This document shows, piece after piece, positions 1-10,405 of a stretch of 64,000 nucleotides of DNA. The stretch is from JAVKFY01 sp040223615 (GTDB lineage Bacteria > Pseudomonadota > Alphaproteobacteria > GCA-2731375), in the NCBI GenBank assembly GCA_040223615.1, contig JAVKFY010000037.1:27262-91261 (forward strand). Reading direction: 5' to 3'. The notes beneath the pieces were generated by a model. The model saw only the letters and a list, made by a program, of their open reading frames with translations. It was not told where the DNA came from and did not search any database. Position 1 is the first letter of the stretch, and every line of letters starts with the position of its first letter. The translations under genes were made by a program, and so were the position numbers.

Positions 1-369
1 CGCCGCCGGCGCCATGACCGTGGCCGCAACGGGCTCGGCGCTATCGCCGTCGTGCAGGCGCCGTCCCGCTTCGACAACGGACTTTGCGCCGTTTTCTTTA
101 AGTAACTTCTGAACACCCTTGATGGTGAAACCGTCGACATAAAGCAGGTGGCGGATGCCGCGCAGCAGGTCGACGTCTTCGGGGCGATAGTAGCGCCGCC
201 CGCCGCCACGCTTCAGCGGCCGGACCTGGGTGAACTTGCTCTCCCAGAATCGCAGCACGTGCTGCGGCACATCGAGGTCGTCGGCGACTTCCGAAATGGT
301 TCGGAACGCCTCCGGCGACTTCGGAGCGCGGCGGCCGTTGCCGACCTGGCGTTCGCCCGTATCGACCAT
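1..369 (-). CDS. MerR-family transcriptional regulator (3' part outside the window)
   Basis: The frame runs from an ATG at 369 to the window edge without a stop, giving 123 residues. Residues about 20-90 form a MerR-type winged helix: the helix-turn-helix segment ISEVADDLDVPQHVLRFWE is followed by the wing with RRYYRPEDVDLL and the second helical pair ending in GFTIKGVQKLL. This is the regulator that commonly follows ihfA in alphaproteobacterial plsX-fabH-ihfA operons. The ATG lies 4 nt after the ihfA stop, so co-transcription with ihfA is likely. The ligand-sensing C-terminus is not visible, so the inducer cannot be guessed. The family call is secure; the function is unknown. Confidence 0.88.
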   Translation of the reverse strand, partial: MVDTGERQVGNGRRAPKSPEAFRTISEVADDLDVPQHVLRFWESKFTQVRPLKRGGGRRYYRPEDVDLLRGIRHLLYVDGFTIKGVQKLLKENGAKSVVEAGRRLHDGDSAEPVAATVMAPAA

Positions 370-372
370 TGG

Positions 373-690
373 CTAGGGCTGCTCCTCGGTGCTGCTAAGC
401 GCCCGGTTGATCTGTTCCTTGAGGACGTGGCTGGGGCGGAAAACAAGCACCCGGCGCGGGTCGATCGGCACTTCCTCGCCGGTCTTCGGGTTGCGCCCGA
501 TGCGGCCGCCCTTCTGGCGCACCGAGAAGCTGCCGAAGCTGGAGATCTTCACCGTGTCGCCCTGCACCAGACGGTCGCCGATCTCGGCCAGCACCGACTC
601 GACGAGCTGCGCCGACTCGTTACGCGACAGGCCGACTTCCTGATAGACGGCCTCGCTGAGATGTGCCCGGGTAATCGTGTGACCGGCCAT
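373..690 (-). CDS. ihfA: Integration host factor subunit alpha
   Basis: This 105-residue protein belongs to the HU/IHF family of DNA-bending proteins. The start MAGHTITRAHLSEAVYQE and the NPKTGEEVPIDPRRVLVFRPS arm with the Arg-Asn-Pro tip are typical of IHF-alpha, which pairs with IHF-beta (encoded elsewhere) to bend DNA sharply at promoters, origins and recombination sites. The arm RIGRNPKTGEEVPI spans about residues 63-76. A good sigma70-type promoter lies 34-62 nt upstream, so it can be transcribed apart from fabH. Downstream is the merR-like gene. The length is normal for the family. Confidence 0.95.
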   Translation of the reverse strand: MAGHTITRAHLSEAVYQEVGLSRNESAQLVESVLAEIGDRLVQGDTVKISSFGSFSVRQKGGRIGRNPKTGEEVPIDPRRVLVFRPSHVLKEQINRALSSTEEQP

Positions 691-723
691 GGTCTCTGTC
701 CCTGCCCCAACGCCTAAAGTGAA

Positions 724-752
724 ATCTTAGCGTAGCGCTATTCTTCCGTCAA
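724..752 (-). promoter_or_regulatory. Predicted sigma70 promoter of ihfA
   Basis: On the minus strand a TTGACG -35 (752-747) and a TAAGAT -10 (729-724) are separated by exactly 17 nt. The expected start of transcription is near 717, about 27 nt before the ihfA ATG. It sits in the AT-richer 140-nt gap between fabH and ihfA. The hexamers are seen directly; activity is inferred. Confidence 0.6.
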
Positions 753-830
753 TATCAACGGGATGCAGGCAGGTTTTTAAGTTGATTGACGAAAAGAATA
801 TGACGGCGGTCTAGTTAACCATAACCACGA

Positions 831-1808
831 CTACCACCGCGCCAGCGCCGCACCCCAGGTAAATCCGCCGCCCATCGCCTCCATCAGCACCAGGTCGCCC
901 TGCTTGATGCGGCCGTCATCGACCGCTGTGGCCAACGCCAGCGGCACCGAGGCGGCCGACGTGTTGCCGTGCCGGTCGATGGTGGTAATGACCTTCTCGG
1001 CCGGCAGGCCGAGCTTGCGGCCGGTATGGTCGATGATGCGCTTGTTGGCCTGGTGCGGCACCAGCCAGTCGATGTCCTTGGCCGTCAGCTCGTTCTGATC
1101 CAGCGCCTCGCACACCACCGAGGTGAGGTTCTTCACCGCGTGCTTGTAAACCTCCGGACCCTTCATCCGCAGATAACCGGTGGTCTGGGTCGAGGATACG
1201 CCGCCGTCGACATAGAGCATGTCACGTTGGCGGCCATCGGAATGCAGGTGGGTGGAGATCACGCCGCGGCCGTTGCGGGCGTCGCCGTTCGCCATCTTGG
1301 CGGCGCTGAGCACCACCGCGCCGGCGCCGTCGCCGAACAGCACGCAGGTGGTGCGGTCTTCCCAGTCCAGGATCCGGCTGAAGGTCTCCGCGCCGCAGAC
1401 CAGCACGTTCTTGGCCTGGCCGGCGCGAATGAAGTTGTCCGCCACCGCCATCGCGTAGATGAAGCCGGTGCAAACCGCCTGCACGTCGAAGGCGGCGCCG
1501 TGATGGATGCCCAGACGCGCCTGTACCGTGGTCGCGGTCGCCGGGAAGGTGTTGTCCGGTGTCGCGGTGGCCAGCACGATCAGGTCAATGTCGTCGGCCG
1601 GCATGTCGGCGCTCTTCAGGGCCCGGGTACAGGCTATCAGCGCCAGATCGGACGTCACTTCGCCCTCGGCCGCGATGTGGCGATTGCGGATGCCGGTGCG
1701 CTCGACGATCCAGTCGTCGCTGGTATCGACGATTGCCGCCATGTCGTCGTTGGAGAGCTGCTTTTCCGGCAGGTAGGCGCCACAACCGACGATGATGGAC
1801 CGAAACAT
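831..1808 (-). CDS. fabH: 3-oxoacyl-ACP synthase III (KAS III)
   Basis: FabH condenses acetyl-CoA with malonyl-ACP to start type II fatty acid synthesis in the cytoplasm. The 325-residue protein has the thiolase fold and the full catalytic triad: Cys113 in QAVCTGFIYA, His252 in WLVPHQANKR and Asn282 in RHGNTSAAS, plus the glycine-rich C-terminal EAMGGGFTWG. The length is standard. It begins 11 nt after the plsX stop, so plsX and fabH are almost certainly one transcript, a pairing conserved in many bacteria that links phospholipid and fatty-acid initiation. Confidence 0.96.
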   Translation of the reverse strand: MFRSIIVGCGAYLPEKQLSNDDMAAIVDTSDDWIVERTGIRNRHIAAEGEVTSDLALIACTRALKSADMPADDIDLIVLATATPDNTFPATATTVQARLGIHHGAAFDVQAVCTGFIYAMAVADNFIRAGQAKNVLVCGAETFSRILDWEDRTTCVLFGDGAGAVVLSAAKMANGDARNGRGVISTHLHSDGRQRDMLYVDGGVSSTQTTGYLRMKGPEVYKHAVKNLTSVVCEALDQNELTAKDIDWLVPHQANKRIIDHTGRKLGLPAEKVITTIDRHGNTSAASVPLALATAVDDGRIKQGDLVLMEAMGGGFTWGAALARW

Positions 1809-1819
1809 GGATGCGCGCT

Positions 1820-2866
1820 CTATGATACGACTGCCTGACGCGGTTCGGTAACACCGCCGAACCGGTGGTAATCCTCTATGATTCTTCCGCCCACGTCATC
1901 CGTCGCGAGATCGGCGGCCAGGCCGATCGCGGTGGCGAAGCCGGCGCCGTCGGTGCCGCCGTGGCTTTTTACCGAAATGCCGTTGAGGCCGAGCAGCACG
2001 CCGCCATTGTGCAGCCGCGGATCCATGCGCTGGCGGAACGAGTGCAGCGCCGAGCCGGCCAGCGCGGCGCCGGCCTTGGAGAAGATCGAGCGGGTGAAGG
2101 CAGCGCGCATGAACGACGCCAGCAGCTTCGCCGTGCCCTCCGCCGTTTTCAACGCGATGTTGCCGGAGAAGCCGTCGGTGACCACCACGTCGACCGTGCC
2201 GAGCGCGATGTCGTTGCCCTCGATGAAACCGTAATACTCCAGCGGCAGGTCGGATTCGCGCAGTACCCGGGCGGCGTCCTTGAGCTCGTCGTTGCCCTTC
2301 TGCTCCTCCTCGCCGACGTTGAGCAGGCCGACGGTCGGTCGCGGAATGCCGAGCACCGTACGCGCGAAGGCGGCGCCCATGACCGCGAACTGCACCAGGT
2401 TGTCGGCGTCGCACTCGATATTGGCGCCCAGGTCGAGCATCACGCTCTCACCGCGCAGGGTCGGGAAGAAACCGGCGATGGCCGGCCGGTCGATGCCTGG
2501 CAGCATCTTCAGCACCACCTTGGACATCGCCATCAGCGCGCCGGTATTGCCGGCCGAGACGATACCGTGGGCGTCATCTTTGTTGACCGCGTCGATCGCC
2601 AGCCGCATCGAGCTCTGCCGGCCGCGGCGCAGCGCCTGGCTCGGCTTCTCGTCCGAGGCGATCGCGGACTCGGCGTGGCGGATCTCGGCCCGACCGTGCA
2701 AGGCCGGATACCGCGCCAGCAAAGGCGTCAGCTTGGCACTGTCGCCGTACAGCAGGAAATGCAGGCCAGCGTATCGTTCGCGCGCGATCACCGCGCCCTT
2801 GAACACCATGTCGGGGGCCAGGTCGCCGCCCATGGCATCAAGCGCGAGGGTAATCTCCCTGGACAC
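1820..2866 (-). CDS. plsX: Phosphate acyltransferase PlsX
   Basis: PlsX makes acyl-phosphate from acyl-ACP, feeding PlsY in phospholipid synthesis; it is a peripheral membrane enzyme. The 348-residue product starts with ITLALDAMGGDLAPD, the family signature, and retains the conserved SAGNTGALMA and DGFSGNIALKTAEG segments. It follows rpmF by 24 nt and precedes fabH by 11 nt, the widespread rpmF-plsX-fabH order. The length agrees with the family (about 330-350). Confidence 0.96.
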   Translation of the reverse strand: MSREITLALDAMGGDLAPDMVFKGAVIARERYAGLHFLLYGDSAKLTPLLARYPALHGRAEIRHAESAIASDEKPSQALRRGRQSSMRLAIDAVNKDDAHGIVSAGNTGALMAMSKVVLKMLPGIDRPAIAGFFPTLRGESVMLDLGANIECDADNLVQFAVMGAAFARTVLGIPRPTVGLLNVGEEEQKGNDELKDAARVLRESDLPLEYYGFIEGNDIALGTVDVVVTDGFSGNIALKTAEGTAKLLASFMRAAFTRSIFSKAGAALAGSALHSFRQRMDPRLHNGGVLLGLNGISVKSHGGTDGAGFATAIGLAADLATDDVGGRIIEDYHRFGGVTEPRQAVVS

Positions 2867-2890
2867 GCCGGGCCGGCCTCCCGCGCTTGC

Positions 2891-3076
2891 CTAGACCGCC
2901 GTCTGCGGTTCGCTGACCTCACGGCCGTCGTAGTAGCCGCAAGATGCGCACACGTGATGCGGGCGCTTCAGTTCGCCGCAATTCGGGCACTCGTTGTGTG
3001 CGGCCGACGCCAGAGAGTCATGCGCGCGGCGCATATTCCGACGCGACGGCGTCACTTTACGTTTCGGTACAGCCAT
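2891..3076 (-). CDS. rpmF: 50S ribosomal protein L32
   Basis: This 61-residue basic protein starts MAVPKRKVTPSRRNMRRAHD, the L32 signature. It has a four-cysteine zinc-ribbon: Cys30-x2-Cys33 and Cys43-x2-Cys46. It is a component of the large ribosomal subunit. It sits between the DUF177 gene and plsX, the classic DUF177-rpmF-plsX order. The zinc-binding form is present, not the Cys-less paralogue used under zinc starvation. Confidence 0.96.
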   Translation of the reverse strand: MAVPKRKVTPSRRNMRRAHDSLASAAHNECPNCGELKRPHHVCASCGYYDGREVSEPQTAV

Positions 3077-3139
3077 TTTCGTTACTCTTCAGCGTGGTTG
3101 GGGCGCGCACGACGGCAGCCTGAATTCGAACAGCCGTGT

Positions 3140-3646
3140 CTAACTGAGTTTACGCAGGATCGCAAACGGCGATTGTCGCGCCGGCGCCGGTTCCGACGGA
3201 TCATCCTCCAGCACCGCGTCCGGCCGGCGCGGGTACGGATCGATCGCCAGCGCCAGATGTTCGGCCACCATCTCGCCGACCGGGATCCGCCCGTCGACGA
3301 TCGGCTCCGGCGGATCGTCGGCCTCGACGTCGATGTCGATCTCATTGCTTTGCGGCTTACCGGCCTGCGGCTCGAAGTCGACCGCGAAGTCCTCGGTGAC
3401 GCGATTCTCTATCTCGTCCAGCGAGACCACGCAGACCTGCCGCATCACCGCCTCGACGCGCCCGGTAAGCCGATAGCGAGACCGGCCGACCGGCCGCAGC
3501 GCGACCTCGGCAACCAGCGAGACGACCGCCGGCACGCCATAACGCCTGGCCAGTGCCGCCAGCTCGCCTGGGCTGGCCTCGATTCGCTGCCGCAGGCCGC
3601 CCTGGCCGATGTCGGCGACCGAAACCCAGCGGTCCAGTTCGCTCAT
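3140..3646 (-). CDS. DUF177 (YceD-family) protein
   Basis: This 168-residue acidic protein is of the YceD/DUF177 family, which is almost always encoded immediately upstream of rpmF; in plants and bacteria it has been linked to 23S rRNA accumulation. The conserved region with the Cys-containing segment RQVCVVSLDEIENRVTEDFAVDF lies about residues 69-93, followed by an acidic stretch (EIDIDVEADDPPEPIVDGRIPVGEMVAEHLALAIDPYPR, typical). Its start is at the stop codon of the bc1 chaperone gene, implying translational coupling. The molecular function is not firmly established. Confidence 0.85.
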   Translation of the reverse strand: MSELDRWVSVADIGQGGLRQRIEASPGELAALARRYGVPAVVSLVAEVALRPVGRSRYRLTGRVEAVMRQVCVVSLDEIENRVTEDFAVDFEPQAGKPQSNEIDIDVEADDPPEPIVDGRIPVGEMVAEHLALAIDPYPRRPDAVLEDDPSEPAPARQSPFAILRKLS

Positions 3647-4179
3647 CAGAGGTCCTCGCGCGCCGGCGCCGCGGGCGGCCGCGCGGCGATCAGGTCGGCA
3701 ATCGGCGCGGCTTCGAGTCGCCGGGCAAGCTCAAGCGCATAGCCGGCAAACTCGTCGGCCTGCGGCACCGGGCTCTCGCTGCGGTAGACATTGCGCGACA
3801 ATGCCGCCGCCATGGCCTCGCGGTCCGAGGCGGCCTCGTAGGCGGCAACGCGGCCTCGGAACGCGCCGACCATCTGTTTCAGGCGCCGGGCGACGCCGTG
3901 GTCGCCGACGCCAAGCTCGCGCAGTCCTCTGTCCATGTCGGTAAACATGGTATCGACGAGCCGCTGCGCCAATTCCGGCGCCGGCGCCGCACCGGCGACC
4001 AGCGCCCGATGCGCCGCCCAGACGTGCAGCGCGATCAGATCGAACCGGCCATCGACCGTGTCCGGCGCCTCCAGGTCGGCGTAGAACCACGGCGCGCGCG
4101 CCTGCTCGACCAGCGCCACGTAAAGCCGGTCGGCGGCATCGCGCAATTCCCGCTTGCGCCCGAATAATGCATCCAGCAC
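3646..4179 (-). CDS. Ubiquinol-cytochrome c chaperone (CBP3-like)
   Basis: This 177-residue protein matches the ubiquinol-cytochrome c chaperone family (CBP3/UQCC1), which helps cytochrome b assembly in the bc1 complex. Supporting segments are VEQARAPWFYADLEAPDTVDGRFDLIALHVW at about residues 27-57 and FTDMDRGLRELGVGDHGVARRLKQM at about 104-128; the Asp-Arg-Gly-Leu-Arg-Glu element is a family hallmark. It is the first gene of a minus-strand run into the DUF177-rpmF-plsX-fabH genes and is divergent from bamE. Alphaproteobacteria commonly keep this gene next to bamE and DUF177. Confidence 0.85.
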   Translation of the reverse strand: MLDALFGRKRELRDAADRLYVALVEQARAPWFYADLEAPDTVDGRFDLIALHVWAAHRALVAGAAPAPELAQRLVDTMFTDMDRGLRELGVGDHGVARRLKQMVGAFRGRVAAYEAASDREAMAAALSRNVYRSESPVPQADEFAGYALELARRLEAAPIADLIAARPPAAPAREDL

Positions 4180-4198
4180 GGCCGTCTCTTCGCCTCCG

Positions 4199-4227
4199 TT
4201 GACAGGCCCGCCCGCGCCCTGTCATAG
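4199..4227 (+). promoter_or_regulatory. Candidate promoter of bamE
   Basis: A perfect TTGACA -35 at 4199-4204 is followed after 17 nt by TCATAG (4222-4227), a weak -10. Transcription would start near 4234, leaving a roughly 28-nt leader before the bamE ATG. A second copy of TTGACAGG occurs at 4243-4250 and is too close to the gene to be its -35. The match is moderate. Confidence 0.42.
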
Positions 4228-4261
4228 AGCCATGAGCCTAACTTGACAGGACGTAGACCAC

Positions 4262-4726
4262 ATGGCCCGCCGGTTCCGCAACCCAGCCCTGCTCGGCCTC
4301 GCCGTGGCGCTGCTGGTCGGCTGCGAGACTCAAGAAGAGCAGACCGGCTACATCATCGATGAATACAGCATCGGCGAGATTCGTCCCGGCGTCACCGACC
4401 GCGATTCCGTCGCCACCCTGCTCGGCACGCCGTCGGCCGGCGCCACCTTCGATGACAGCAAGACCTGGTACTACGTCAGCCGCCGCAGCGAGCAACTGGC
4501 CTTTCTCGACCCCGATATCAAGGAGCAGCAGGTCGTCGCCGTGCGCTTCAACGATATCGGCGTCGTCGAGGAGGTGAAGCGCTACACGCTGGAGGACGGC
4601 AAGGTGATCGATCCGGTCGACCGGATCACCCCGACCCGCGGCCGCGAGCTCACCGTTCTGGAGCAGCTCTTCGGCAACCTCGGCCGCTTCAACAACAATG
4701 AACAGGCGAATCCCGGCCGGCGCTAG
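4262..4726 (+). CDS. bamE: Outer membrane protein assembly factor BamE (SmpA/OmlA lipoprotein)
   Basis: This 154-residue lipoprotein has a signal peptide ending in the lipobox Leu-Val-Gly-Cys21 and the SmpA/OmlA domain: YSIGEIRPGVTDRDSVATLLG is the family's helix-turn signature, followed by WYYVSRR and the strand VVAVRFNDIGVVEEV. BamE stabilises BamA-BamD in the outer-membrane beta-barrel assembly machine. It is divergent from the bc1-chaperone gene and convergent with hppA. The C-terminal tail after residue 125 (RELTVLEQLFGNLGRFNNNEQANPGRR) is typical of alphaproteobacterial BamE. Confidence 0.93.
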   Translation: MARRFRNPALLGLAVALLVGCETQEEQTGYIIDEYSIGEIRPGVTDRDSVATLLGTPSAGATFDDSKTWYYVSRRSEQLAFLDPDIKEQQVVAVRFNDIGVVEEVKRYTLEDGKVIDPVDRITPTRGRELTVLEQLFGNLGRFNNNEQANPGRR

Positions 4727-4789
4727 GACGTTTCATGTTCGGCAGGCCGGTGCCGATTCCGCGAAAGCGAGACAAGCTCTAGACAAGCA

Positions 4790-4823
4790 AAAAGGCCCGG
4801 CCGCCGAAGCGACCGGGCCTTTT
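4790..4823. terminator. Bidirectional intrinsic terminator between bamE and hppA
   Basis: A perfect 11-bp stem (AAAAGGCCCGG at 4790-4800 pairing with CCGGGCCTTTT at 4813-4823) encloses a 12-nt loop. Because the arms carry A and T tracts, the hairpin ends in a U-run on either strand, so it can terminate both bamE and the convergent hppA, whose stop lies 18 nt away. Confidence 0.85.
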
Positions 4824-4840
4824 CCAGAGGTCGCCCGCGC

Positions 4841-6943
<2,103 letters not shown>

Positions 6944-7077
6944 GGTCAGTTCCTCTTTGGGTGAACGGGGTTGACGGCGCGAAGACGCGCAGCCCCCTGC
7001 CGAAAAAGCGCGCGGAAAATGCCAAAAGTGTTGCGATAAAGCAACCGGCGATTGCCAGATTGCTTCATACGCGCGGC

Positions 7078-8280
7078 TCAGGCCGGTTTGCGCGCGTGGC
7101 GCTGGTTCCAGGCCATGGCGCCGATCACCACCGCGACGGCGACGATGAACGGCCCGGCGATCACGTTCACTGTCTCCCAGCCATAGTGGTTCAACAACAG
7201 CCCCGACAGCGCCGACGCCGACGCCGTCGTGCCGAAGACCAGCAAGTCGTGCGCGGCCTGGGTCTTGGCCCGTTCCGATGGCGTGTAGGCGCTGGTCAGC
7301 AGCGTCGAGCCGCCGATGAACAGGAAGTTCCAGCCAATTCCGACCAGGACCAGCCCGGCCCAGAAGTTCGCCATGTCGATGCCCGACAGCGTGAAGCCGA
7401 GCGCCACCGCCAGGGCCACCACGCCGGCGCCCATCACCCGCGAGAGGCCGAACTTGGTGATCAGGTGGCCGGTGAAGAAGGACGGCCCGAACATGCCGAG
7501 CACATGCCATTGAATCACCGTGCCGGCGTCGGTGTCCTGAAACCCGCAGGAAATCATCGCCAGCGGCGTCGCGGTCATGATCAGGCTCATGACGCCGAAT
7601 CCGATCATCGACGAGGTCGCGGCGATGATGAAGGCCGGCTGCGCCATGATCTGGCCGAGCGGTCGCCCGCTGGTCGCCCGCTCCTCCTCGCTCAGTCCGG
7701 GCAGTCGCGTGCCGCTGACCAGAACCAGCGCGCCCGCCGCCAGCCCGCCCAGGATCAATACCGTCGCGAGATACGAATAAGGCGTGATCAGGTCGCGGGT
7801 GCCGGTCGCCAGGGTCGGGCCGAGAAAGCCGGCGATCACTCCGCCGGCCAGCACCAGCGACAGCGCCTTGGCCTTGAACGCCGGCGCCGAGGCATCAGCG
7901 GCGGCGAAGCGGTAATACTGGCAAAAGGCGTTGTAGCAGCCGAACAGGAAGGTGCCGAAGGCGAACAGCCAGAAGTCCGATTGCGAAATGGCATAGGCGG
8001 AGATCAGCGCGCCGATCATAGCCAAACAACTGCCGGTCATGAACCCAGCCTTGCGGCCGAACCGGCGCATGTAGAAGCTCGCCGGCACGGTGGCCAGCGC
8101 GGTGCCCAGGATCGTCGTGGTCACCGGCAGCGTCGCCAGCGCCTTGTCGTCGGCCAGCGCGAAGCCGACCAGGCCGCCGGTCAGGAACAGCGAGCTCTGG
8201 CTGCAGACAAACAGACCCTGGCACAGGCACAGCAGCGCGACGTTGCGCCACTGCGCTCGCGTGGAGAGGGGTTCGGACAT
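7078..8280 (-). CDS. Major facilitator superfamily transporter
   Basis: This 400-residue integral membrane protein has about 12 hydrophobic segments and a MFS loop 2-3 motif in variant form (ASFYMRRFGRKAGFMTG, about residues 60-76, matching the G-x3-D-R-x-G-R-R/K pattern loosely). A second half-repeat loop occurs near FFTGHLITKFGLSRVMG. Its substrate cannot be told from sequence. It stands alone between hppA and a FliL-like gene. The ATG at 8280 gives a short cytoplasmic N-terminus before helix 1. Confidence 0.85.
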   Translation of the reverse strand: MSEPLSTRAQWRNVALLCLCQGLFVCSQSSLFLTGGLVGFALADDKALATLPVTTTILGTALATVPASFYMRRFGRKAGFMTGSCLAMIGALISAYAISQSDFWLFAFGTFLFGCYNAFCQYYRFAAADASAPAFKAKALSLVLAGGVIAGFLGPTLATGTRDLITPYSYLATVLILGGLAAGALVLVSGTRLPGLSEEERATSGRPLGQIMAQPAFIIAATSSMIGFGVMSLIMTATPLAMISCGFQDTDAGTVIQWHVLGMFGPSFFTGHLITKFGLSRVMGAGVVALAVALGFTLSGIDMANFWAGLVLVGIGWNFLFIGGSTLLTSAYTPSERAKTQAAHDLLVFGTTASASALSGLLLNHYGWETVNVIAGPFIVAVAVVIGAMAWNQRHARKPA

Positions 8281-8363
8281 GGGGCGCCGAAATTAGGTTC
8301 CGGCGAACTGGCTGACAACCGCCATTTGCCGCAGGCCAGCCATGCCAGCCGATGGACGGCGCG

Positions 8364-8861
8364 CTAGCTCGAGCGCATCGCCCGGACGATCAGGATGTCC
8401 TTCACCATGTCGGTGCCGATGGTGGCGCGGGCGACCGCGATCATGCGCTCGCGCAGGCCTTCCATGTCGAGGTGACCGCTGTCCTCGGTATGCACGATCG
8501 GCGAGGCGTAGAGGTCGCGCAGCATGGCGTCGCGCAGTCGCGGCATCACCCGGGCGACCTGGTTCTTGTCCGACATCGACGGCACTTCCAGGCTCAGTGT
8601 GAGCAGGATGTGATGCCGCACCCGCTGGCGCACGATGACCGGCGCGGTCAGCGAGTCGATCTGGATGTAGACATTGCCATCATTGACGCTGCCCTCTGCG
8701 TCGGCGGACGCCTCGCCGTTCGCCTCGCCATCCTCGCTGGCCGTCTCGTCGCCGCCGAGCAGGCCGGAGATCATGTCCATCGATTGCGCCGGCGTCGCGA
8801 TCGCGCAGCCGAGCAAGATGACCAGTCGGCGACACCAACGGCGAAAGGCGGATTCGTGCAT
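8364..8861 (-). CDS. Secreted protein with FliL-like domain
   Basis: This 165-residue protein has an N-terminal signal or membrane segment (residues 8-27, RRLVILLGCAIATPAQS), a low-complexity acidic linker rich in Glu, Ala and Ser (about 36-60), and a C-terminal domain with VYIQIDSLTAPVIV, HHILLTLSLEV and a helix pair with RLRDAMLRDLY and KDILIVRAM. That arrangement (strand, strand, helix, C-terminal ILI strand) resembles FliL-type periplasmic domains. A Cys at 19 after Leu-Leu-Gly could make it a lipoprotein. No flagellar gene is adjacent, although motAB lies 31 kb away in the window. The family assignment is tentative. Confidence 0.6.
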   Translation of the reverse strand: MHESAFRRWCRRLVILLGCAIATPAQSMDMISGLLGGDETASEDGEANGEASADAEGSVNDGNVYIQIDSLTAPVIVRQRVRHHILLTLSLEVPSMSDKNQVARVMPRLRDAMLRDLYASPIVHTEDSGHLDMEGLRERMIAVARATIGTDMVKDILIVRAMRSS

Positions 8862-8961
8862 GGTCCTTCGGTCCCTGTGACGGTGCGCCGGCGTCTATCC
8901 GGCACCGCGTTCACCGTCAGACATGGCACAGTTCGCGTTAACAAACCGTTCTTTGCTGATG

Positions 8962-9885
8962 TCAGAAGTGTCGCCAGCCTGTGGCGGACAGCGCCAACGT
9001 TTGTCCCTCGACATCGAGCACCCGCACCCCCTCGCCAGCGTCGACTCGGCCGATCGCGCTGCCGTGCGGCGCGTCGGCTGCGGTGAACAGCAGCTCGTAG
9101 TCGTCACCGCCGGTTAGCAGCTCGCCCAGGTCGATCTCGCCGGACGCCAGCGCCGCCCGCGCGGTGTCGGACAGCGGTACCTTGGCGGCCTCGATCGTCA
9201 GCGCGACCTTGGAAACCTCGGCGATGTGGCCAGCGTCCGCCACCAGCCCGTCGGAAATATCCAGGCAAGCGGTGGCATGGCCCACCAGCGCATGCCCGAG
9301 ATCGATGCGCGGCTCCGGCCGCAAGTACTTCGCCGCCGCCGGGTCGTCATTGCCGGCGCCGGCCTTGAGCCGCTTCAGACCCAGCGCCGCGTCGCCGATC
9401 GGTCCGCTGACGCACAGCAGGTCGCCCGGCCTGGCGCCGGCGCGGGTCAGCGCCTTGCCCGTCGGGACGGTGCCGAGCGCGGTGATCGACAGGCTCAGCG
9501 GTCCCGGCGTGGAAACCGTGTCGCCGCCCAGCAGTGCCGAGCCCCAGCGCTCACCGGCCACGCCCAGCCCGGCGCAGAATGCCTCGATCCACTCGGTGGC
9601 GAGCCCGCCCGGCCAGGCCACGGTGAGCAGGTGGCCGAGCGGCCGGCCGCCCATCGCCGCGACGTCCGACAGGTTCACGGCGAGCGCCTTCCAGGCGATC
9701 GCATCGGGCGGGTCCTCGGATCGGAAATGCACGTCGGCGACCAGCGCGTCGGCGGTCGCCACCAGTTGCCGTCCGGCCGGCACGTCCAGCACCGCGGCAT
9801 CATCGAGCAGGCCTAGCGCCGCCGGGTCGCGCGCGATCGGCGCCAGCAGGCGCGCGATCAGCTCGAACTCACCCGGTCGTGCCAT
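8962..9885 (-). CDS. thiL: Thiamine-monophosphate kinase
   Basis: ThiL phosphorylates thiamine monophosphate to the active cofactor TPP. The 307-residue protein has the PurM-like fold: FELIARLLAPIARDPAALGLLDDAAVL at the N-terminus (typical GDDAAV-type motif with LDDAAV), ATADALVADVHF, NLSDVAAMGGRP and the GGDDYELLF signature near residue 260. The start ATG at 9885 was chosen because MARPGEFELI is the usual ThiL N-terminus; it overlaps the end of nusB by 17 nt. The rib-nusB-thiL order is common in proteobacteria. Confidence 0.94.
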   Translation of the reverse strand: MARPGEFELIARLLAPIARDPAALGLLDDAAVLDVPAGRQLVATADALVADVHFRSEDPPDAIAWKALAVNLSDVAAMGGRPLGHLLTVAWPGGLATEWIEAFCAGLGVAGERWGSALLGGDTVSTPGPLSLSITALGTVPTGKALTRAGARPGDLLCVSGPIGDAALGLKRLKAGAGNDDPAAAKYLRPEPRIDLGHALVGHATACLDISDGLVADAGHIAEVSKVALTIEAAKVPLSDTARAALASGEIDLGELLTGGDDYELLFTAADAPHGSAIGRVDAGEGVRVLDVEGQTLALSATGWRHF

Positions 9886-10405
9886 TACGGTCGTGGGGGT
9901 CGGGATCCAGCGGCGCCAGGTCGCCCTGCCGCAGCCGCCGGCCGATGCGGTCGAGCACCGCGTTGACCATGCCGACCTCGTCGCCGCCGAAGAAGGCGTC
10001 GGCCAGGTCGACATATTCGGAGATCACCACCTTGGCCGGCACGTCGCCGCGCGCCCACAGCTCGTAGGTGCCGCAGCGCAGGATAGCGCGCAGCACCGCG
10101 TCGAGCCGCGTCAGCGGCCAACCCTTGACCAGCGCCTGGCCGAGCCACTTGTCGATGTCAACTTGCCGGCGCGAGCTGCCGCGCACCAGGTCGGCGAAGT
10201 GCGCCTGGTCCAGGTCGGCGGCGGCGTCGCCCATGGTTTCGGCGAGAACCGCGCCGCCGCGATGCTCGGCGAACTCCAGTATCACGGATTCCGCATCGGT
10301 CTCGGCGCCGGTCTGCTCTATCTGGTACAGCGCCTGCACTGCCGCCAGACGCGCCGCGTGGCGCCGGCGCGCGAGCGACTTGGGTTTGCCATCGGGCTCG
10401 GTCAT
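9869..10405 (-). CDS. nusB: Transcription antitermination factor NusB
   Basis: NusB binds boxA RNA with NusE (S10) in rRNA antitermination complexes. The 178-residue protein shows the all-helical fold with ARLAAVQALYQIEQTG near the N-terminus and LDAVLRAILRCGTYEL / VVISEYVDLADAFFG in the C-terminal half, both hallmark NusB segments. It is longer than the usual 140-150 residues because of an N-terminal basic extension and a longer middle helix. It overlaps ribH by 4 nt and thiL by 17 nt, so it is translationally coupled on both sides. Confidence 0.94.
   Translation of the reverse strand: MTEPDGKPKSLARRRHAARLAAVQALYQIEQTGAETDAESVILEFAEHRGGAVLAETMGDAAADLDQAHFADLVRGSSRRQVDIDKWLGQALVKGWPLTRLDAVLRAILRCGTYELWARGDVPAKVVISEYVDLADAFFGGDEVGMVNAVLDRIGRRLRQGDLAPLDPDPHDRNGTTG

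Noticed and set aside
815..822. TTAACCAT as a CtrA site controlling ihfA
   Set aside because: The octamer is 125 nt from ihfA on the far side of the predicted promoter, and lacks a second half at the right distance. Too short to call alone.
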